Shown: positions 39,508-49,027, counted from the first letter of the stretch. The stretch is DNA of 64,000 nucleotides from Deltaproteobacteria bacterium (GCA_030603275.1 JAUVYB010000004.1:23778-87777), one strand, 5' to 3'. Translations and numbers: made by a program. Notes: generated from the letters alone by a model not told the origin.

Positions 39508-40395
39508 CTAAGCCAAGTTCGGTTCGATAACTCTCAGCAGTGCCTCCACAGTTCTTCGAAAATCGTAATACTCTTCCGATGGGAGTACACTATTATGTGC
39601 TATCATGTTTCTTGGGATTTCCAGACTCTTCATATTTACACTGAATCTGTCTATGGGCCCAATATACTGTTCAAAAAAATCCATATTCTTATTGACTATA
39701 ATATCATGAAGATCCTCAAAATCAACGAAATTCAATGGGGATGTATCTTCCAGTAAATGCCACCTTCGTCTGGCGTCTTGGCGACGATTTTCGTATCTTT
39801 TCCGAGCTTTGCTGGTAGCTCCATTTGACCACCAGTCACTTTCACCAAACTTCTCCTTTAGTTTCTTCTCGATAAGAGTGCGGAGTTTATTTTCTAGGCT
39901 AAATAATAACTTATAGGCTTGCGCCATACGGTCAACGGTTTCCTCAAAGGTTGGCTGCAATGTGCAAAGATTGTCTTTTAAGAGTTGCTCCGCTAAAGCT
40001 TGAGCCGCTGCTTGACCAAGTGCCTCCCTCAAGTATTCAGGCTCAAGCGAATCTAACTCTTTGTAATATAAAACCTGTTCGAGTTCCAGGATTTCTACTA
40101 TATCATCAATACAATCTGCCCTTGACAACTTGGCATACTCAGTCTCATCCCAAGTGCTCTGAATACCATGCCAAGTTAAAAATGAAAATGGCGGCTGTTT
40201 TGAATCTACAGATAAGATAAAGAACGGCCTTTTACCGTAGACCAGACTGGGTTCAACCCCTTGTCTAACAAATGGTAGCTTCGACTTGGCAGCTGGACAT
40301 TTCTGGTTAGCGAGCATGTCGTAACTGCGAGTGAAATTGCCAATGAAGCCGCCGAGTATGCCTTCAACAGATTTGCGCTCGCTAAATATCCCCAT
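39508..40395 (-). CDS. HEPN-domain-like protein (Swt1-HEPN-like), AT-rich islet
   Basis: LFSLENKLRTLIEKKLKEKFGESDWW ... LEIPRNMIAHNSVLPSEEYYDFRRTVEALLRVIEPNL (R-x4-H). Confidence 0.72.
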   Translation of the reverse strand: MGIFSERKSVEGILGGFIGNFTRSYDMLANQKCPAAKSKLPFVRQGVEPSLVYGKRPFFILSVDSKQPPFSFLTWHGIQSTWDETEYAKLSRADCIDDIVEILELEQVLYYKELDSLEPEYLREALGQAAAQALAEQLLKDNLCTLQPTFEETVDRMAQAYKLLFSLENKLRTLIEKKLKEKFGESDWWSNGATSKARKRYENRRQDARRRWHLLEDTSPLNFVDFEDLHDIIVNKNMDFFEQYIGPIDRFSVNMKSLEIPRNMIAHNSVLPSEEYYDFRRTVEALLRVIEPNLA

Positions 40396-40620
40396 ACTTA
40401 TGGACTCCCATATAAATTATAACACAAAGCTAACAACAATCCCCCTCTATTACTCCCTCACCACCCCACACTCCCCACCTGATGGGGAGAGAATAACATC
40501 ACCCAATGGGGGGTGGGAAAAGAGAGCTGATAAGAGTCAAAGCCTTTTTGGGCGGGAGGGTATGGGAAGAAAAACAACTTATAAAATGGGGGGATAAAAA
40601 GGGCTCAAAGCCCTACCATA

Positions 40621-40658
40621 AAGGGCGGCGGGCGGGAAAAGATAATAAAGGGTGGGGC
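40621..40658 (+). repeat. Intergenic repeat module B (copy 9)
   Basis: aagggcggcgggcgggaaaagataataaagggtgggg. Confidence 0.88.
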
Positions 40659-40680
40659 AAAAATAGAAAGAATATCTGGC

Positions 40681-40751
40681 TCCCCGAGCTGGACTCGAAC
40701 CAACAACCTAGCGGTTAACAGCCGCCCGCTCTACCATTGAGCTATCGGGGA
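40681..40751 (-). tRNA. tRNA-Asn(GTT)
   Basis: Minus: TCCCCGATAGCTCAATGGTAGAGCGGGCGGCTGTTAACCGCTAGGTTGTTGGTTCGAGTCCAGCTCGGGGA. Confidence 0.93.
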
Positions 40752-40824
40752 AGGCACAGAGAGGGTAACAGTTCTACTTGCCCTGACGAATTTAAGGTCA
40801 AATTATAGTTAGCACCGACCGGTT

Positions 40825-41088
40825 CTAGGCAGACGGGGCCTCACCGGGGTGCAGCTTCTTCCATTTTTCCAGCAGTTGCTCTTTGCTCTCCTTATGGTCT
40901 TCATCGGCTACGCAGCAATCCACCGGGCAGACCTCGACGCAACGCGAGGACTCGTGAGAACCCACGCACTCGGTGCACTTATCGGGGTCAATTATATATA
41001 TTTCTTCTCCCTCGGAGATAGCCTCATTGGGACACTCGGGCTCACATGCTCCGCAGCTAATACACTCCTCGGTAATCTTCAATGCCAT
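40825..41088 (-). CDS. 4Fe-4S ferredoxin
   Basis: ECISCGACEPECPNEAISEGEEIYIIDPDKCTECVGSHESSRCVEVCPVDCC. Confidence 0.95.
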   Translation of the reverse strand: MALKITEECISCGACEPECPNEAISEGEEIYIIDPDKCTECVGSHESSRCVEVCPVDCCVADEDHKESKEQLLEKWKKLHPGEAPSA

Positions 41089-41196
41089 TTCTTTTAACTA
41101 TCCTCCTGATTATTGATTACGAAATATTTTAGCACTTATCCTCATTCAATGCACTTTTTTGCTACCTCCTTAGATTACCAGCGCCTGATACGGTTC

Positions 41197-41445
41197 CTAA
41201 TCGGGCGGCTCTTCTTTCATCCAGATTCGGTAGAGCTTTTCGCCGCCCTCCTCAAAGCATTTGAACCCCTTGGAGTCCACCTCCTCCACCTCAACCTCGC
41301 CCAGCTCCCGGCACTGCTCCAGCCAGTTGCGGAAATGGGCGCCACCGCCGAAGTAGACCTTCCGCCACCTGTTCCCCTCCTCGTCTACCTTCTCTCTGAC
41401 CAGATCTTCCCGGGCCAGTCTTCCTCTTTCCTCTTCTTCAACCAT
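41197..41445 (-). CDS. Conserved-looking hypothetical protein
   Basis: 82 aa acidic protein, KVYFGGGAHFRNWLEQCRELGEVEVEEVDSKGFKCFEEGGEKLYRIW. Confidence 0.65.
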   Translation of the reverse strand: MVEEEERGRLAREDLVREKVDEEGNRWRKVYFGGGAHFRNWLEQCRELGEVEVEEVDSKGFKCFEEGGEKLYRIWMKEEPPD

Positions 41446-41490
41446 CTGTCCCCTTATAGATTAAAGTCTAAGGCCTGACTAGTCAAGGGG

Positions 41491-42147
41491 TTAGCCCCTC
41501 CCGCCAAATATTTTAGTGCCTACCCTCACCAGGGTGGCCCCCTCCTCAAGGGCGATGCGGTAGGAGTTGGTCATGCCCATGGAGAGGTATTTCATCTCCA
41601 CGTCGGGAAATTTGAGGGCTTTAATGCGGTCAAAGAGCCGGCGGGTAATAACAAAGTAGGGCCTTGAATCCTCGGGGTCACCGAAGCGGGGCCCCATGGT
41701 CATCAGCCCCATGACCTGGATGTTGGGCAGGTGGGAAATCTCCCTTATCAGCGCTTCGGCGTTTTCCGGCAGCACCCCCGCCTTCTGCTCCTCCCGGCCG
41801 CTGTTCACCTCGACCAGCACCGGCATCACCCTGCCCGCCTCGGCGCAGCGCTTATCAATCTCCCGCGCCAGGTCAACGGAATCGACGGTCTCTATCATAT
41901 CAAACAGGGCTACCGCCTTTTTCACCTTGTTTTTCTGCAAGCGTCCAATCATGTGCCACACGGCTTTATTGCCAATAGCGGCGCAGGCTTTTTCGGCTTC
42001 CTGGACGTAGTTTTCCCCGATAACCCTTGCGCCGGCTTCTACAGCCTGCAATACTTCATCGGGCGTCCGTTTCTTGGCGGCGGCCACCAGCTCCACCCCG
42101 GGGGGCAGCTCATCCAATAGCTTTAGGATATTCTCTTTAATTCCCAT
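41491..42147 (-). CDS. YggS-family PLP homeostasis protein
   Basis: LVAAAKKRTPDEVLQAVEAGARVIGENYVQEA...WHMIGRLQKNKVKKAV...YLSMGMTNSYRIALEEGATLVRVGTKIFG. Confidence 0.95.
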   Translation of the reverse strand: MGIKENILKLLDELPPGVELVAAAKKRTPDEVLQAVEAGARVIGENYVQEAEKACAAIGNKAVWHMIGRLQKNKVKKAVALFDMIETVDSVDLAREIDKRCAEAGRVMPVLVEVNSGREEQKAGVLPENAEALIREISHLPNIQVMGLMTMGPRFGDPEDSRPYFVITRRLFDRIKALKFPDVEMKYLSMGMTNSYRIALEEGATLVRVGTKIFGGRG

Positions 42148-42173
42148 GATAAGGACTCTGGTAAAAAACTGGC

Positions 42174-42243
42174 TGCCGAGCCAGGATTTGAACCTGGGCT
42201 AAGGGATTCAAAGTCCCCTGTGCTACCACTACACCACTCGGCA
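42174..42243 (-). tRNA. tRNA-Gln(TTG)
   Basis: Minus: TGCCGAGTGGTGTAGTGGTAGCACAGGGGACTTTGAATCCCTTAGCCCAGGTTCAAATCCTGGCTCGGCA. Confidence 0.9.
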
Positions 42244-42254
42244 ACGTGAAATGG

Positions 42255-42340
42255 TGCCGAAGGTCGGACTCGAACCGACACGGGGGTCGCCCCCCAACAG
42301 TTTTTGAGACTGTCGCGTCTACCCATTCCGCCACTTCGGC
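42255..42340 (-). tRNA. tRNA-Leu(CAA)
   Basis: Minus: GCCGAAGTGGCGGAATGGGTAGACGCGACAGTCTCAAAAACTGTTGGGGGGCGACCCCCGTGTCGGTTCGAGTCCGACCTTCGGCA, long variable arm. Confidence 0.92.
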
Positions 42341-42355
42341 ATAAAATTCCTCTGG

Positions 42356-42428
42356 AGCGGAAGACGAGATTCGAACTCGCGACCCTCTCCTTGGCAAGGA
42401 GATGCTCTACCGCTGAGCTACTTCCGCT
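42356..42428 (-). tRNA. tRNA-Gly(GCC)
   Basis: Minus: AGCGGAAGTAGCTCAGCGGTAGAGCATCTCCTTGCCAAGGAGAGGGTCGCGAGTTCGAATCTCGTCTTCCGCT. Confidence 0.93.
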
Positions 42429-42430
42429 TA

Positions 42431-42469
42431 ACACCCGCGAAAATCAAAGATTTTCGCGGGGACCCGTTT
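42431..42469. repeat. TA-flanked hairpin element, copy 1 (between tRNA-Gly and tRNA-Phe)
   Basis: TA-ACACCCGCGAAAATCAAAGATTTTCGCGGGGACCCGTTT-TA, perfect 12-bp stem, 3-nt loop. Confidence 0.7.
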
Positions 42470-42485
42470 TACCACTGTAAGATGG

Positions 42486-42558
<73 letters not shown>

Positions 42559-42682
42559 ACGAACTTAATTGTATCTATTAGGCGTGTTAGTGTCAAGCAA
42601 TAGCCCCTGCTGGACAGGTACTTGACATGAGAATAAATTCGTTATAAAGTAATATCATGTCACAATATCGGGAGGCGTTATC

Positions 42683-42988
42683 ATGCTTGCTAGGGAGTTT
42701 TTCCTGGGGTTTATAAAGATACACATCCTGTATCATGCTTCAAAAGAGCCTATCTTCGGCGTGGAGATAACTGAGGAGCTGGCCAGACACGGCTATAGCA
42801 TTAGCCCCGGTACTTTGTATCCAACGCTACATCGCCTGGAAAAAGAAGGCTATTTAAAAAGCAGCTCAAAAGCGGTTAATGGCAGAGTGAGGAGATACTA
42901 CCGGGCTACTGCCGAAGGGAAGCTGGTGCTGAAAGAGTCTAAGAAGAAAATCAGGGAACTGGTCACCGAGGTCATTGAGGAGAAGTAG
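42683..42988 (+). CDS. PadR-family transcriptional regulator
   Basis: GVEITEELARHGYSISPGTLYPTLHRLEKEGYLKSS...RYYRATAEGKLVLKESKKKIREL. Confidence 0.93.
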   Translation: MLAREFFLGFIKIHILYHASKEPIFGVEITEELARHGYSISPGTLYPTLHRLEKEGYLKSSSKAVNGRVRRYYRATAEGKLVLKESKKKIRELVTEVIEEK

Positions 42989-44212
42989 TTGGTAGAACCT
43001 TCAACTGCTGACGCCAGCCGCAAGAGAATCTGGGGGCTTAACCCTAACGTTTTCTTTCTGGGTATAGTCAGCCTGCTGACCGATGTCTCATCCGAGATGA
43101 TTTTTACCATCGTCCCTCTCTTTCTATTCAATGTGCTGGGGATAGGGACTCCTGTTATAGGTCTCGTCGGCGGGCTTTCTGAGAGCATCGATGCCATCTT
43201 CAGGATATTCAGCGGCTGGCTCAGCGACCGGACGGGGAAGCGCAAACCGCTGGCGGTACTGGGCTACAGCATTTCTACCGTGGCTAAGCCCTTTATGTAC
43301 CTGGCATCAAGCTGGGGAGCGGTGCTGGCGGTAAGATTTAGCGATAGAATCGGGAAGGGCATCCGCACCTCACCCCGCGATGCCCTGGTGGCTGATTCGG
43401 TTTCGGCCGGGGAGAGGGGGAGGGGATTTGGCCTGCACCGGGCTATGGATACCTTTGGCGCCTTCCTCGGATTGGCCATAGCCGCCGTAATTATCTATCA
43501 GGTACAGGGTGGGGAGCTGGCGCTTAGCCTGGATACCTACCATTGGCTGGTAGTGGTGGGGGTGGTGCCGGCAGTGCTGGCGGTGCTGGTGCTGCTGTTT
43601 TTTGTCCGGGAGAGGAGACAGTCTTCAGCAGGTAATACCAGCTCTCAGGTGAGCCTCAAGAGTATAGGCGGCTTCGATACCCGTTTCAAGCTGTTTCTGG
43701 CTATTATGGCGGTGTTTACCCTGGGCAATTCCAGCGACTTCTTCGTTATCTTAAGGGCGCAGGACCTGGGCTCACCGGTTCTGTATGTGGTGTTGATGCT
43801 GGTGGTGTTTAACATCGCCTATGCGGCTACCTCTATACCGGCGGGGATACTTTCCGACCGGCTGGGGAGAAGGTGGGTTATCACCCTGGGCTGGTTTATC
43901 TATGCCCTGGTCTATCTGGGGTTTGCCCTGGCATCGGAGCTATGGCAGATCTGGCTGCTCTTTGCCGGCTACGGGGTCTACTACGGAATGGTGGAGGGGG
44001 CGGCACGAGCCTTTGTCGCCGATTTAGTCCCCGAGGAGAAGAGGGGCACCGCCTACGGACTTTATCACGGAGTGGTCGGGCTTACCCTCCTCCCCGCCAG
44101 CCTGATTGCCGGGTGGCTGTGGCAGGCTTACAGCCCCGCCACCCCCTTTTACCTTGGCGCTTGTCTTGCCTTTCTGGCTATGCTGGGGATTATGGCTCTT
44201 ATCAAGGAATAA
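42989..44212 (+). CDS. MFS transporter
   Basis: 12-TM pattern; SLLTDVSSEMIFTIVPLFL, GWLSDRTGKRKPLAVLGYS, SDRLGRRWVITLGW. Confidence 0.93.
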   Translation: MVEPSTADASRKRIWGLNPNVFFLGIVSLLTDVSSEMIFTIVPLFLFNVLGIGTPVIGLVGGLSESIDAIFRIFSGWLSDRTGKRKPLAVLGYSISTVAKPFMYLASSWGAVLAVRFSDRIGKGIRTSPRDALVADSVSAGERGRGFGLHRAMDTFGAFLGLAIAAVIIYQVQGGELALSLDTYHWLVVVGVVPAVLAVLVLLFFVRERRQSSAGNTSSQVSLKSIGGFDTRFKLFLAIMAVFTLGNSSDFFVILRAQDLGSPVLYVVLMLVVFNIAYAATSIPAGILSDRLGRRWVITLGWFIYALVYLGFALASELWQIWLLFAGYGVYYGMVEGAARAFVADLVPEEKRGTAYGLYHGVVGLTLLPASLIAGWLWQAYSPATPFYLGACLAFLAMLGIMALIKE

Positions 44213-44307
44213 GGATTGGGGCGGGGTATTGACAAGCTCCTGGCTGGGGACTAGACTCAAGTCCCTGCAGATAAAACAGTGTCAGGGGGGGGAAGGGGGC
44301 GGAAGTA

Positions 44308-44604
44308 ATGATAAAAGTTATCGTAGGCTACAGAGTGAAGACAGGTGCGGACATAAAGCCCCTGCTGCTGAAGCTCAGGATGAATATCATGCAGTATCCG
44401 GGCTTTGTGGGGGCTGAGAACCTGACCCACCGGCGAGACAGCTCTATCACTCTCACAATAAGCACCTGGGAGGGAGTTGAGAACTGGGTGGCATGGGAAC
44501 AGTCAAAGGTGAGGGCGGAGCTGCTCAAAGAAATCGAGCCACTGGTGGAGGACCAGACCAGGGTGGAATTATACGATTTAATGCCGACCGCGAGGTGGGT
44601 CTAA
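44308..44604 (+). CDS. Antibiotic biosynthesis monooxygenase (ABM)-like protein
   Basis: MIKVIVGYRVKTGADIKPLLLKLRMNIMQYPGFVGAENLTHRRDSSITLTISTWEGVENWVAWEQS. Confidence 0.82.
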   Translation: MIKVIVGYRVKTGADIKPLLLKLRMNIMQYPGFVGAENLTHRRDSSITLTISTWEGVENWVAWEQSKVRAELLKEIEPLVEDQTRVELYDLMPTARWV

Positions 44605-44612
44605 TGCGCCCG

Positions 44613-45446
44613 CTACCCCACCACCACATTGTCTATCAGCCTGGTATCCCCGATTCTTACCGCCATTGATATCAGAGTCAGGGGTTTTAGCTCGTCCAGT
44701 TCGTCCAAAGTCTCGGCGGCGGCGATGCTGATATAGTCAATATCGGCTAACGGCTGCTGCTGAATAAGGGCGGTCATCTGCTTACGGATGGCGGCGGCGT
44801 CTCTCTCCCCCTCACCATAAAGCTTCTGCGCCAGGGTTAGTGCCTGATAAAGAACTGCTGCCTGCTTTCTTTCTTCGGGGTTTAGATAGGTATTGCGGCT
44901 GCTCATAGCCAGGCCGTCGGGCTCGCGCACCGTGGGCACGGCAACTACCTCCATGTTCATATCAAGGTCAGCCACCATCTTGCGGATAACTAACAGCTGC
45001 TGGGCGTCCTTCTGCCCGAAATAGGCTCTATCCGGCCTGACCAGCTCAAACAGCCGGGCGACCACGGTAGCCACCCCCCGGAAGTGACCGGGGCGGGATG
45101 CTCCCTCCAATCGTTCGCCGAGCCCGCCTACCTCCACCCAGCTATCAAAGCCGGGGGGGTAAATCTCCTCAACCGTGGGCATAAAGACAAGGTCAACCCC
45201 CTCCCCCTCCAGTAGAGCCAGGTCGCGCTTGGGGTCGCGGGGGTACTGCCTGAAATCTTCTTTGGGGCCGAACTGGGTGGGGTTAACGAAGATGCTGACC
45301 GTTACCGAGGCGTTTTCGGCCCTGGCCTGCCTGACTAAAACTAAATGGCCCTGGTGGAGGTAGCCCATGGTGGGGACAAAGCCGACCGGCCCGGGCATTT
45401 TACCCCTTAGTTTTTCCAGGTCGGATACAGTTTCAACGATTTTCAT
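44613..45446 (-). CDS. panC: Pantoate--beta-alanine ligase
   Basis: VGFVPTMGYLHQGHLVLVRQARAENASVTVSIFVNPTQFGPKEDF. Confidence 0.96.
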   Translation of the reverse strand: MKIVETVSDLEKLRGKMPGPVGFVPTMGYLHQGHLVLVRQARAENASVTVSIFVNPTQFGPKEDFRQYPRDPKRDLALLEGEGVDLVFMPTVEEIYPPGFDSWVEVGGLGERLEGASRPGHFRGVATVVARLFELVRPDRAYFGQKDAQQLLVIRKMVADLDMNMEVVAVPTVREPDGLAMSSRNTYLNPEERKQAAVLYQALTLAQKLYGEGERDAAAIRKQMTALIQQQPLADIDYISIAAAETLDELDELKPLTLISMAVRIGDTRLIDNVVVG

Positions 45447-45652
45447 GATATTATCTGCCCCACCCCTTTTTTAAACAGTTGTTCTTCTTCCCATACCCTC
45501 CCGCCCAAAAAGGCTCCGCCTCTTTTCACCTCTATCCCCTACCCACAAAGCAATGGATTGGGGTGCCAACCCCTATGGGCGGGTGGGTGGGTAGCAAGAC
45601 CCAAAAACCCTATATTTCATTCCCCCCAAGGGTGGTGGGCGAAGCTTACCTT

Positions 45653-45693
45653 AAAGGGTGGCGGGCGGGAAAAGATTTTAAAGCTTCGGGGGA
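45653..45693 (+). repeat. Intergenic repeat module B (copy 10)
   Basis: aaagggtggcgggcgggaaaagattttaaagcttcggggg. Confidence 0.82.
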
Positions 45694-45753
45694 GAATATT
45701 AGAGAGGGGCTAACGCCCCTCTTAAACTCACCTCAACAAATGATTAGCCCGGT

Positions 45754-46536
<783 letters not shown>

Positions 46537-46935
46537 CTATTTCTCCCAGAGGGGCAGCGTCTCTACCGCCGATTTGACCTCGGTGATAACATTCTTTTCG
46601 TCAACATATACACGGGTGGGGCAGTGATTATGTACCTCCGCCTCCTCAACCTGGCGGTAGGTAAGGATGATAACCCTGTCTCCCGCGCCGGCCAAACGGG
46701 CGGCAGCACCCTGGATGCCAATCTCCCCGCTGTCGGCTTCGGCCTCAATGGCGTAGGTCTCAAAGCGGGCGCCGTTGTTGATGTTCAGCACATGAACCTG
46801 CTCGAAGGGGAGGATGTCGGCCGCTTCCATCAGCTTCTTGTCAATACTGATGCTCCCTTCATAGTAGATATTGGCGTGGGTGACGCAGGCCTGGTGGATT
46901 TTGCTCTTTAGCATTGTTCTCATCACAACCTCCAA
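46537..46935 (-). CDS. panD: Aspartate 1-decarboxylase
   Basis: MLKSKIHQACVTHANIYYEGSISIDKKLMEAADILPFEQVHVLNINNGARFETY. Confidence 0.96.
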   Translation of the reverse strand: MEVVMRTMLKSKIHQACVTHANIYYEGSISIDKKLMEAADILPFEQVHVLNINNGARFETYAIEAEADSGEIGIQGAAARLAGAGDRVIILTYRQVEEAEVHNHCPTRVYVDEKNVITEVKSAVETLPLWEK

Positions 46936-46944
46936 ATAATTTAT

Positions 46945-47808
46945 TCAATCGGGTTGTTCCAGAATAGTTTGCAATTCCCGGGCTTGAGATTGATTTATTT
47001 TTCCCTTGTCCAGGGCGATGGGGATGGTCTGACGGCCAAGCTCACGGTAGGTGGAGACGAGTTTGGGGGCGGTCTGCTGGAGGGCGTCAAGGTGTTTGTT
47101 GATGGTGCCGATATCGCCGCGAGCGATTGGGCCGGTGAGGCAGTTGGGGATACCGATAGTCTCGATATTATGAAGCGTCCCGCGGAGCAGCGGGACTAAG
47201 GCTTTAGTGGCTTTTTGCTGGGGGATATCAAAGGTCTGCCAGAGGTCGGTGGCCAGCTTGACCAGGGTTACCATATAGTTGCAGGCAAAGACGGCGGCGG
47301 CGTGGTAGAGAACCTTGTCGCTGGCTTTAAGCTCTACCCACTGGCCGTCAAGTGCGGCTGCCATACTTTTAAGAGTGCCCAGCAGTGGCTCTTCCGCCTC
47401 CAGGGCAAATGTCGAGCCGGGTATATTCTCTATAGCCTGCCGGGGGCTGGCGAAGGTCTGCAGGGGGTGAAAGGCGCCCACTTTAGCCCCGGCTTCTTTA
47501 GCCGGCTGGAGAATATCGGTGGAGTCGGCGCCGCTGCAGTGGGCCACACTCTGACCGGGGCGCCAGTTAATCTTGGAGACTACGGAGGCGATGGCGTTAT
47601 CGGGGGTGGTAATAAAGATAAGCTCGGCGTTATCGGCAACCATCTGGCTGTCATCAAATACGCGGCAGCCGCCGGCTGCCTGCGCCAGCTTTTGGGCCGA
47701 TGCCCGGCTGAGGCTGGATACGGCCACCACGGGATAGCCCCTGCCGGCCAGCCGTGCCGCCAGGGCAGTGCCCACCGTTCCCGCCCCGATAAAGCCCAGT
47801 TTTAACAT
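46945..47808 (-). CDS. DUF2520-type Rossmann oxidoreductase, candidate alternative ketopantoate reductase
   Basis: MLKLGFIGAGTVGTALAARLAGRGYPVVAVSSLS; first gene of pan operon. Confidence 0.88.
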   Translation of the reverse strand: MLKLGFIGAGTVGTALAARLAGRGYPVVAVSSLSRASAQKLAQAAGGCRVFDDSQMVADNAELIFITTPDNAIASVVSKINWRPGQSVAHCSGADSTDILQPAKEAGAKVGAFHPLQTFASPRQAIENIPGSTFALEAEEPLLGTLKSMAAALDGQWVELKASDKVLYHAAAVFACNYMVTLVKLATDLWQTFDIPQQKATKALVPLLRGTLHNIETIGIPNCLTGPIARGDIGTINKHLDALQQTAPKLVSTYRELGRQTIPIALDKGKINQSQARELQTILEQPD

Positions 47809-47825
47809 ATTAAGCCAAATCGCAC

Positions 47826-47858
47826 TAAAAAAGCCTTCTCCGACACAGCAGAGAAGGC
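47826..47858 (-). terminator. Intrinsic terminator in pan leader
   Basis: GCCTTCTC-TGCTGTGTCG-GAGAAGGC-TTTTTT on minus strand. Confidence 0.85.
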
Positions 47859-47973
47859 ATCAACATAGGATTCTGTTTCTGCCGTCTCGGTCATATCCGA
47901 TCCAAGCGACTCAGATTGTTAAAAGTCTTTACTTAAAGGGAGCTTACCGCCCTTTCGGGTCGATAGCTCTGGC
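47826..47973 (-). ncRNA. Candidate structured 5' leader (riboswitch-like) of pan operon
   Basis: Promoter, hairpin GAGCU..CCCGAAAGGG..AGCUC, intrinsic terminator 17 nt before start codon. Confidence 0.65.
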
Positions 47974-47979
47974 ACCTAA

Positions 47980-48008
47980 AGTATAAAAGCTGATTATTTT
48001 TTTGTCAA
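47980..48008 (-). promoter_or_regulatory. Sigma-70-type promoter of pan leader
   Basis: Minus strand TTGACA-17 nt-TATACT. Confidence 0.8.
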
Positions 48009-48079
48009 TAACCCTTAGGTCATGGGGTTTTATTGGGCTCTCTGCGCCTCAACGCTTAGATATTTGCTTACCAACCTAC

Positions 48080-48200
48080 CCCTTTATCCCCCTCCCTTAC
48101 CAGGGAGGGGGAAGGGTTTTTTAAGAAGAGGGGCTTTACACCCCCAAAAAACTTTGTTTTTTCGGGGGCCCCGTATGCGCCCCTCTTAAACACCCCACTG
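48080..48200. repeat. Composite repeat (D plus C) interrupted by TA-flanked hairpin element
   Basis: tccccctcccttaccagggagggggaagg...agaggggcttta[insert]tatgcgcccctcttaaacacccc. Confidence 0.85.
48139..48173. repeat. TA-flanked hairpin element, copy 2 (inside module C palindrome)
   Basis: TA-CACCCCCAAAAAACTTTGTTTTTTCGGGGGCCCCG-TA. Confidence 0.72.
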
Positions 48201-48253
48201 GGTTAACAACTTTTTACAGGGGTGGGATAAAAAGGGCTTTAGCCCTTTTACAT

Positions 48254-48294
48254 TAAGGGCGGCGGGCGGGAAAAGATATAAAACGGGGTGGGGA
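48254..48294 (+). repeat. Intergenic repeat module B (copy 11)
   Basis: aagggcggcgggcgggaaaagatataaaacggggtgggg. Confidence 0.92.
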
Positions 48295-48406
48295 AAAGAG
48301 ATGAAAATAGGCGAAGCCTGTTTGGGCGGGAGGGTATGGGAAGATAAACAAGACTTTAAAATGGGGCGGGGCAACGCCTCGGAAAAATGTGCGTCAGCTT
48401 ATACTT

Positions 48407-48973
48407 CTACCCGCCGCCGGGCTTGACCAGGGGGATTCTGGCGGCACAGAGCGGGCAGTCTTCCGGTGAGTAGGCCACGGTTTCCACCCGCAGGCAGCTG
48501 AACAGGGGAAACCCAAAATCTATATTCTGCTCGGAGCGGTCAACCAGCACCCCGATGCCGATGATTTTACCCTTTAGCTTTTCCACCGCCGCTATAACCT
48601 CGCGGATAGACTTGCCGGTGGTGAGGATGTCATCCACAATGAGGACTTTTTCGCCGGGGTTGATGGTAAAGCCGCGCCGGAAAGCCCGCTCCTTTTCGCC
48701 TGTTTTTTCGGCAAAGATGCCCCTTACCCCCAGCTGTCTGGCCACCTCAAAGGCGAGGATAATGCCGCCGGTGGTCGGTGCCGCTACCACCCCGATTTCC
48801 TGCCCGCGGAAATGGTCGACAATCAGGCGGCAGAGCTGCTCGGTGTAACCGGGGTACTGCAACACCCTGAACTTCTCCCAGTAGACCGGGGAGTGCAGGC
48901 CGGAGGTGAGCAGGAAGTGCCCTTTCAGTATCGCCCCGGCTTTCTCAAAGATTTCTTCTGAGTTATTTATCAA
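48407..48973 (-). CDS. pyrE: Orotate phosphoribosyltransferase
   Basis: VLIVDDILTTGKSIREVIAAVEKLKG; HFLLTSGLHSPVYWEKF. TTG start at 48973 preferred over ORF-track start 49153, which runs through repeat. Confidence 0.9.
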   Translation of the reverse strand: MINNSEEIFEKAGAILKGHFLLTSGLHSPVYWEKFRVLQYPGYTEQLCRLIVDHFRGQEIGVVAAPTTGGIILAFEVARQLGVRGIFAEKTGEKERAFRRGFTINPGEKVLIVDDILTTGKSIREVIAAVEKLKGKIIGIGVLVDRSEQNIDFGFPLFSCLRVETVAYSPEDCPLCAARIPLVKPGGG

Positions 48974-48987
48974 CCTCACCCCCTGTA

Positions 48988-49027
48988 AGCACCCAGAAAA
49001 ATCTTCGATTTTCCCGGGAACCCGCTT
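48988..49027. repeat. TA-flanked hairpin element, copy 3 (inside module D-like repeat)
   Basis: cctgTA-AGCACCCAGAAAAATCTTCGATTTTCCCGGGAACCCGCTT-TAtcccc; uninterrupted cctgtatcccc in repeat at ~14440 (reverse complement). Confidence 0.75.

Noticed and set aside
42122-42434. ORFs 42123-42434 and 42137-42397 on minus strand
   Set aside because: They run through the tRNA-Gln/Leu/Gly genes; translations such as FESLSPGSNPGSAA are typical of tRNA read-through.
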